DNA from: Solobacterium sp.
GTDB lineage: Bacteria; Bacillota_I; Bacilli_A; Erysipelotrichales; Erysipelotrichaceae
Length of the DNA stretch: 6,663 nucleotides
NCBI GenBank assembly: GCA_016291725.1
Contig: JAEEYJ010000206.1
Location: 1-6,663, forward strand
Direction of reading: 5' to 3'
Shown here piece after piece: positions 6,589 through 6,663 of the stretch. The position numbers and the translations under genes were made by a program. Position 1 is the first letter of the stretch. Each line of letters starts with the position of its first letter. Under the pieces are notes generated by a model. The model was not told the DNA's origin, searched no databases, and saw nothing but the letters and a program-made list of their open reading frames with translations.

Positions 6589-6663
6589 TCAATACCCCAG
6601 GTCTTCGTTGATCAGAATCACATGGATCCTGCCGGACGGGCGGGAACGCCTCGTGACCAGGAA
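6589..6663 (-). CDS. C-terminal 24 residues of a minus-strand gene, possibly a LUD-domain lactate utilisation protein
   Basis: The frame is open from the right edge to a TGA at 6589-6591 and ends GRIHVILINEDLGY. From memory this resembles the end of the roughly 210-residue LUD-domain (DUF1121-type) 'lactate utilisation' proteins of Clostridia and relatives, which typically finish with a GRI-hydrophobic-NE-LGY/F strand. Placement directly after a bidirectional terminator, converging on the SDR gene, supports a real gene end. The family name rests on 24 residues only and should be treated as tentative. Confidence 0.55.
   Translation of the reverse strand, partial: FLVTRRSRPSGRIHVILINEDLGY

Noticed and set aside
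1..6663. CRISPR arrays, tRNA or rRNA genes, insertion sequences, toxin-antitoxin or defence systems
   Set aside because: No regular direct repeats, transposase-like frames, tRNA-like cloverleaf sequences or recognisable defence domains were seen. Almost all of the window is occupied by well-supported metabolic, transport and peptidase genes.

Overview
The window looks like chromosomal DNA from a low-oxygen member of the Bacillota, probably Erysipelotrichia or Clostridia. The grounds are strong AGGAGG-type ribosome binding sites, tightly packed operons, a moderately GC-rich base composition, and the gene families present (YuxL-like S9 peptidases, an MtaA-like member of the uroporphyrinogen decarboxylase superfamily, and what looks like a lactate-utilisation LUD protein at the right edge). 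The exact genus cannot be read from the sequence.

Layout: two operons diverge from a 105-bp intergenic region (4531-4635). Leftward, on the minus strand, runs a four-gene cluster: a CorA-type divalent-cation transporter (3613-4530), a NudF-like Nudix hydrolase (3061-3603), a complete S9 prolyl-oligopeptidase-family serine peptidase (1092-3068), and a tandem paralogue of that peptidase (1-1089) cut by the left edge before its catalytic domain. Neighbouring genes overlap by 8 bp or are separated by 2 or 9 bp, so they are almost certainly co-transcribed and partly translationally coupled. Rightward, on the plus strand, runs a two-gene operon: a uroporphyrinogen decarboxylase/cobamide methyltransferase-fold protein (4636-5646) and a short-chain dehydrogenase/reductase (5643-6530), joined by an ATGA stop-start overlap. 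A strong, probably bidirectional hairpin terminator (6550-6577) closes this operon and separates it from a convergent minus-strand gene of which only the last 24 codons are visible (6589-6663).

Functionally, the leftward cluster looks like housekeeping: ion uptake, clean-up of nucleoside-diphosphate derivatives, and peptide turnover by two related cytosolic peptidases. The rightward pair looks catabolic: an MtaA-like zinc protein with the H-x-C...C ligand pattern, coupled to an NAD(P)-dependent oxidoreductase, with no corrinoid protein or partner methyltransferase visible in the window. I do not see a clear new defence, mobile or RNA system here. The points most worth following are the unassigned URO-D/SDR pair, the back-to-back promoters that appear to share a -35 region, and the tandem peptidase duplication.
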